37,391 bases of DNA from a bacterium. Its GTDB lineage: Bacteria; Planctomycetota; Phycisphaerae; Phycisphaerales; UBA1924. The stretch is from NCBI GenBank assembly GCA_024743075.1, contig JANSXG010000012.1:1-37391 (forward strand), given 5' to 3'. The notes beneath the pieces were generated by a model, which ran no database searches, was not told where the DNA came from, and saw only the letters and a list, made by a program, of their open reading frames with translations. Positions 35,033 through 37,391 of this stretch are shown one piece after another. The stretch's first letter is position 1, and the number at the start of each line of letters is the position of its first letter. The translations under genes were made by a program, and so were the position numbers.

Positions 35033-36418
35033 ATGAGTGCAAAACGAGGATCAACTCTTCTTTCAGCCCTGATGACCTTGGGCGGCGTGGGTGCCGTCGC
35101 GGCCGCGGGCTTCGTGTTCACGGGCGGCGACTGCGCCCTTTCCGGTTCCTGCGGTGACAAGGCCGACGCCAAGGTCGTCCAGGCTTCGAACACCGAGGCG
35201 AAGTCGGACGCGAAGGGCTGCTGCGATCTCGGCGCTCTGGCGAGCAAGAAGGCCGATGCCAAGGTCGTTGAGGCGGCGAACGTGGTGAAGGCTTCGGAGT
35301 GTTCCGAAGCCTCGTCGTGTTGTGCTGACAAGAAGGCCGACGCGAAGGTCGTGGCGGCCGCGAACGTCGTGAAGGGCGATTCGTGCTGCTCGTCGAAGAG
35401 CGAGGCAAAGGTGGTCGCCGCTGCCAATGTCGAGAAGACCGAGTGCGCAAAGAGCGACTCTTGCTGCAAGAGCGAAGCCAAGGTCGTTGAGGCCGCGAAT
35501 GTCGAGAAGGCCGGCTGCTGCTCCGACAAGACGACCGCCAAGGTTGTCGCGGCGAGCACCGTCGCCAAGTCGTCGTGCTGCTCGGACAAGGCCGCGAAGG
35601 CCGAGGTCGTGCAGGCCTCGAACGTTGAGAAGGCCGAATGCACCAAGGGCGATTCATGCTGCAGCGCCGCTGCCGCGAAGACCGTTTCCGTGAGCGCCGT
35701 TGCCCCGAAGGCGACCTGCGCCACCCAGACCACCGCCGCGACCATGCCGGTCGCTGCCGCCGCCTCGTCCTGCTGCTCGGCCAAGTCGGTCAGCAACGTG
35801 GCGACGCTTCCCTGCGGTTCCAAGAACATGCCCGTCCGCATCGTGGCCAGCTCGAGCCCGGTCGTGATGCCCGCGATGTTCTTCCAGGCCGTCAGCATGT
35901 CGAACTTCGACATGACCGACGCCGGCTGCTGCCGCTCGGCCGCTGAGAACGCCTCGGGTCTGTCGACCTGTTCCGGCGTTGCCGCCGACGGCTCCGAGAA
36001 ATCGTGCTGCGACGAGGGCGTGGCGACCATCCCCGCCTCGAACGTCGAAGCCAGCGAATGCTCCCAGGGCGATTCCTGCTGCTCCGCCGACGCAAAGGTC
36101 GTTGAAGCCGCGAACGTCGCGAAGGCCGACTGCGGCGAAAGCTGCGGCGACTGCACCGACAAGACCGAATGCTGCGGCAAGTGCGAAGCCGAGGTCGTCG
36201 AAGCCGCCAACGTCGAGAAGGCGGAATCCTGCTGCTCGACGAAGGCCGACGCGAAAGTCGTTGAGGCCGCGAACATTGAGAAGGCCGAGTGCGCCAAGGG
36301 CGATTCCTGCTGCAAGGCCGACGCGAAGGTCATCGAGGCCAGCAATGTGGAGAAGAGCGAATGCTCCGGCAGCTGTGCCGACAAGTGCGAAGCTTCCAAG
36401 GAAGTCGCCAGCAACTGA
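35033..36418 (+). CDS. membrane-anchored cysteine-rich repeat protein, novel
   Basis: A 461-residue protein. Residues 7-30 form one hydrophobic segment (probable membrane anchor or signal; no proper lipobox, since Asp precedes Cys34). The rest is built of imperfect repeats of 18-33 residues with a core ADAKVVEAANVEKAEC followed by KGDSCC. I count 11 clear KVV/EVV cores (near residues 47, 77, 105, 126, 150, 170, 190, 355, 387, 408 and 432) and two degenerate ones. There are 45 cysteines and 14 Cys-Cys pairs, mostly Ser-Cys-Cys. Residues 230-326 are a less repetitive middle part that still has CC pairs. Lys, Glu and Asp are abundant and His is absent. I do not know the family. Thiolate binding of soft metals, or a disulfide-linked envelope protein, would both fit. 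A good Shine-Dalgarno precedes it and a terminator follows, supporting this strand over the long frame on the other strand. Confidence 0.85.
   Translation: MSAKRGSTLLSALMTLGGVGAVAAAGFVFTGGDCALSGSCGDKADAKVVQASNTEAKSDAKGCCDLGALASKKADAKVVEAANVVKASECSEASSCCADKKADAKVVAAANVVKGDSCCSSKSEAKVVAAANVEKTECAKSDSCCKSEAKVVEAANVEKAGCCSDKTTAKVVAASTVAKSSCCSDKAAKAEVVQASNVEKAECTKGDSCCSAAAAKTVSVSAVAPKATCATQTTAATMPVAAAASSCCSAKSVSNVATLPCGSKNMPVRIVASSSPVVMPAMFFQAVSMSNFDMTDAGCCRSAAENASGLSTCSGVAADGSEKSCCDEGVATIPASNVEASECSQGDSCCSADAKVVEAANVAKADCGESCGDCTDKTECCGKCEAEVVEAANVEKAESCCSTKADAKVVEAANIEKAECAKGDSCCKADAKVIEASNVEKSECSGSCADKCEASKEVASN
35153..35719 (+). repeat. protein-coding repeat block A (residues 41-229)
   Basis: About eight units in tandem encode the Ala-Lys-Val-Val core plus a Cys or Cys-Cys end. 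The units vary in length (18 to 33 residues) at the spacer before the CC, so the repeat evolved by duplication and drift rather than recent slippage. Confidence 0.8.
36011..36385 (+). repeat. protein-coding repeat block B (residues 327-451)
   Basis: Four clear units and one degenerate unit of the same repeat, with additional single cysteines (ADCGESCGDC and CGKC). Confidence 0.8.
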
Positions 36419-36445
36419 TCCGCTGAACGACTGACCGTTACACAG

Positions 36446-36483
36446 CAACGACGCCGCGACAATCTCGCGGCGTCGTTGTTTTT
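36446..36483 (+). terminator. intrinsic terminator of the Cys-rich repeat gene
   Basis: A perfect 14-bp stem (36446-36459 with 36465-36478), a 5-nt loop and T5. Confidence 0.92.
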
Positions 36484-36512
36484 GTCGAGCGGCCCGGTTG
36501 GCGGTGTCCGGC

Positions 36513-36518
36513 TACGAT
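36513..36518 (+). promoter_or_regulatory. putative -10 element (TACGAT) for leaderless EVE-gene mRNA
   Basis: TACGAT ends 6 nt before the ATG at 36525, right after the upstream terminator. No Shine-Dalgarno and no clear -35. Confidence 0.45.
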
Positions 36519-36524
36519 CTCGCC

Positions 36525-36950
36525 ATGACCACCTACCTCTGCAAGAGCGAACCAGACGACTACTCGTACGCCGACTTGGCCCGTGACAAGAAGACCGTCT
36601 GGGACGGTGTGGCCAACCCGCAGGCCTGCATCCACATCCGCGCCGTCCGGAAGGGCGACGAGATCCTGATCTACCACACGGGCAACGAGAAGCGTATCGC
36701 GGGTCTCGGAGTCGCCGCGAGCGATCCGTACCCGGACCCGAAGCGCCCGGAACTCACGGCCAAGGGCGATGTGAAGTTCCCGGTGTTCGACATCAAGCCG
36801 GTGAAGGAAGCGACGAAGACGATCACGCTGAAGGAGATCAAGGCGGACGACCGCTTCGCGGACTTCGCGCTGGTAAAGCAGAGCCGGCTGAGCGTGATGC
36901 CCGTGCCGAAGAAACTCGACACGGCGCTGCGCAAACTCGCCGGCCTGTGA
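36525..36950 (+). CDS. EVE-domain protein
   Basis: A 141-residue single-domain protein of the EVE family (a PUA-like fold), with YLCKSEPDDYSYADL at the start, then TVWDGVANPQA, EILIYHTGNEKRIAGLG, and the C-terminal half of the domain. EVE domains are known to read modified bases in DNA or RNA and often occur near restriction systems; no restriction genes are seen here. The ATG at 36525 starts the domain; a TTG at 36498 is unlikely. It converges with the HD-GYP gene, 4 nt apart. Confidence 0.92.
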   Translation: MTTYLCKSEPDDYSYADLARDKKTVWDGVANPQACIHIRAVRKGDEILIYHTGNEKRIAGLGVAASDPYPDPKRPELTAKGDVKFPVFDIKPVKEATKTITLKEIKADDRFADFALVKQSRLSVMPVPKKLDTALRKLAGL

Positions 36951-36954
36951 ACGA

Positions 36955-37391
36955 TCAGGACGGGTCGCCGAAATCCGGGACCGGCACATCGTCGTTGAAA
37001 TAGTGCAGGATCCAGGTGATCTGTTCGGAGCGGTAGAGGTCGGTGAAGGCGTCGACCGCCTCGGGCCAGTAGCGGGTGCCTTTGCCGGCTTCGAGTTCGC
37101 TCAGCGCGAGCTCGGCGGCGTCTTCGCCGATCCGGTCGCGGTACGGGCGGATGCTGGTCATTGCGTCGAAGCTGTCGATGACCGCGAAGAAGCGGGGGCC
37201 GAGCGCGATGGACTCTCCGGCCAGACCATCGGGGTAGCCGAGGCCGTCCCAGCGTTCGTGGTGGGAGCGGACAAGCCCGAGCAGGTGCTCGTCGGTCTCT
37301 CCCATGCGCACGAGACGATCGTGGCCGAGGGTGGTGTGGGTCTTGATGATGTCGAACTCGGCGTCGGTGAGGCGAGAGGCCTTGGTGAGGA
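36955..37391 (-). CDS. HD-GYP domain protein, 5' end outside window
   Basis: The reading frame is open to the window edge, leaving the last 145 codons. It has the C-terminal half of an HD-GYP domain: DAEFDIIKTHTTLGHDRL, then VRSHHERWDGLGYPDGLAG with the GYP signature, and RFFAVIDSFDAMTSIRPYRD. HD-GYP proteins break down cyclic di-GMP. The preceding HD residues and any N-terminal sensor or receiver domain lie outside the window. The last part (WILHYFNDD) is past the domain. Confidence 0.9.
   Translation of the reverse strand, partial: LTKASRLTDAEFDIIKTHTTLGHDRLVRMGETDEHLLGLVRSHHERWDGLGYPDGLAGESIALGPRFFAVIDSFDAMTSIRPYRDRIGEDAAELALSELEAGKGTRYWPEAVDAFTDLYRSEQITWILHYFNDDVPVPDFGDPS

Noticed and set aside
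35153-36385. CRISPR-like array
   Set aside because: The repeats are in frame, vary in length and sequence, and encode the Cys-rich protein.
34750-36462. A 570-codon open frame on the minus strand opposite the Cys-rich gene, itself repetitive (ASTTFAS-like units)
   Set aside because: It mirrors the plus-strand repeats. The plus frame has a Shine-Dalgarno, membrane segment, terminator right after its stop and conserved Cys pattern; the minus frame has none.

Overview
This is a high-GC chromosomal window that looks like a planctomycete, most likely Phycisphaerae. The hints are a C-terminal sorting tail of the PAPG...RRRR type, an ECF-like sigma factor next to a membrane Ser/Thr kinase, many stand-alone housekeeping genes (nuoH, rpsR, dnaN and dnaK are each outside their usual operons), and generally Planctomycetota-like proteins. 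The taxonomic call is an inference. I see no rRNA, tRNA, CRISPR array, insertion sequence, prophage or integrase.

Layout. 1-1688 (minus): sigma factor followed by a membrane-anchored Ser/Thr kinase (cut by the window edge). 1982-2953 (plus): membrane-anchored coiled-coil protein. 3029-6681 (minus): LolA-like exported protein coupled by an ATGA overlap to a large TPR/zinc-peptidase protein. 6798-9461: YceI-like exported protein, convergent and overlapping with ruvX, which follows nuoH. 9625-12091 (minus): PEP-CTERM-like propeller protein and dnaN. 12533-19828 (plus): transketolase of the animal-like type, OprP-like porin, SAM methyltransferase, polyprenyl diphosphate synthase, bS18 and free methionine-R-sulfoxide reductase. 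19893-22833 (plus): compact arsenic operon arsR-arsC-arsM-acr3. 22927-25874 (minus): dnaK and a membrane protein with a pseudopilin-like domain. 26128-34734: helical hypothetical protein, dinB, GH13 lipoprotein, small hypothetical protein, an unrecognised 407-residue protein with a TPR partner, and an ALDH7 (antiquitin-type) dehydrogenase. 35033-36418 (plus): an extraordinary cysteine-rich repeat protein. 36525-37391: EVE-domain protein and the C-terminal part of an HD-GYP protein (cut by the window edge).

Two things stand out. First, the 461-residue protein at 35033-36418 has 45 cysteines, 14 Cys-Cys pairs and about 11-13 copies of an Ala-Lys-Val-Val-Glu-Ala-Ala-Asn-Val core, behind one N-terminal membrane segment; I do not recognise it as a described family, and a soft-metal binding role is only a hypothesis. 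Second, the genes divide into two translation-initiation classes. Many have a Shine-Dalgarno sequence. Almost all first-in-transcript genes lacking one instead have a TANNNT hexamer ending 6-9 nt before the ATG, exactly 6 nt in most cases, which suggests widespread leaderless transcripts.

The arsenic operon forms a coherent pathway: ArsR senses As(III), thioredoxin-type ArsC reduces arsenate to arsenite, ArsM methylates arsenite and Acr3 exports it. Its promoter is the best one in the window, with a palindromic operator that overlaps the start codon. Strong intrinsic terminators separate most units.
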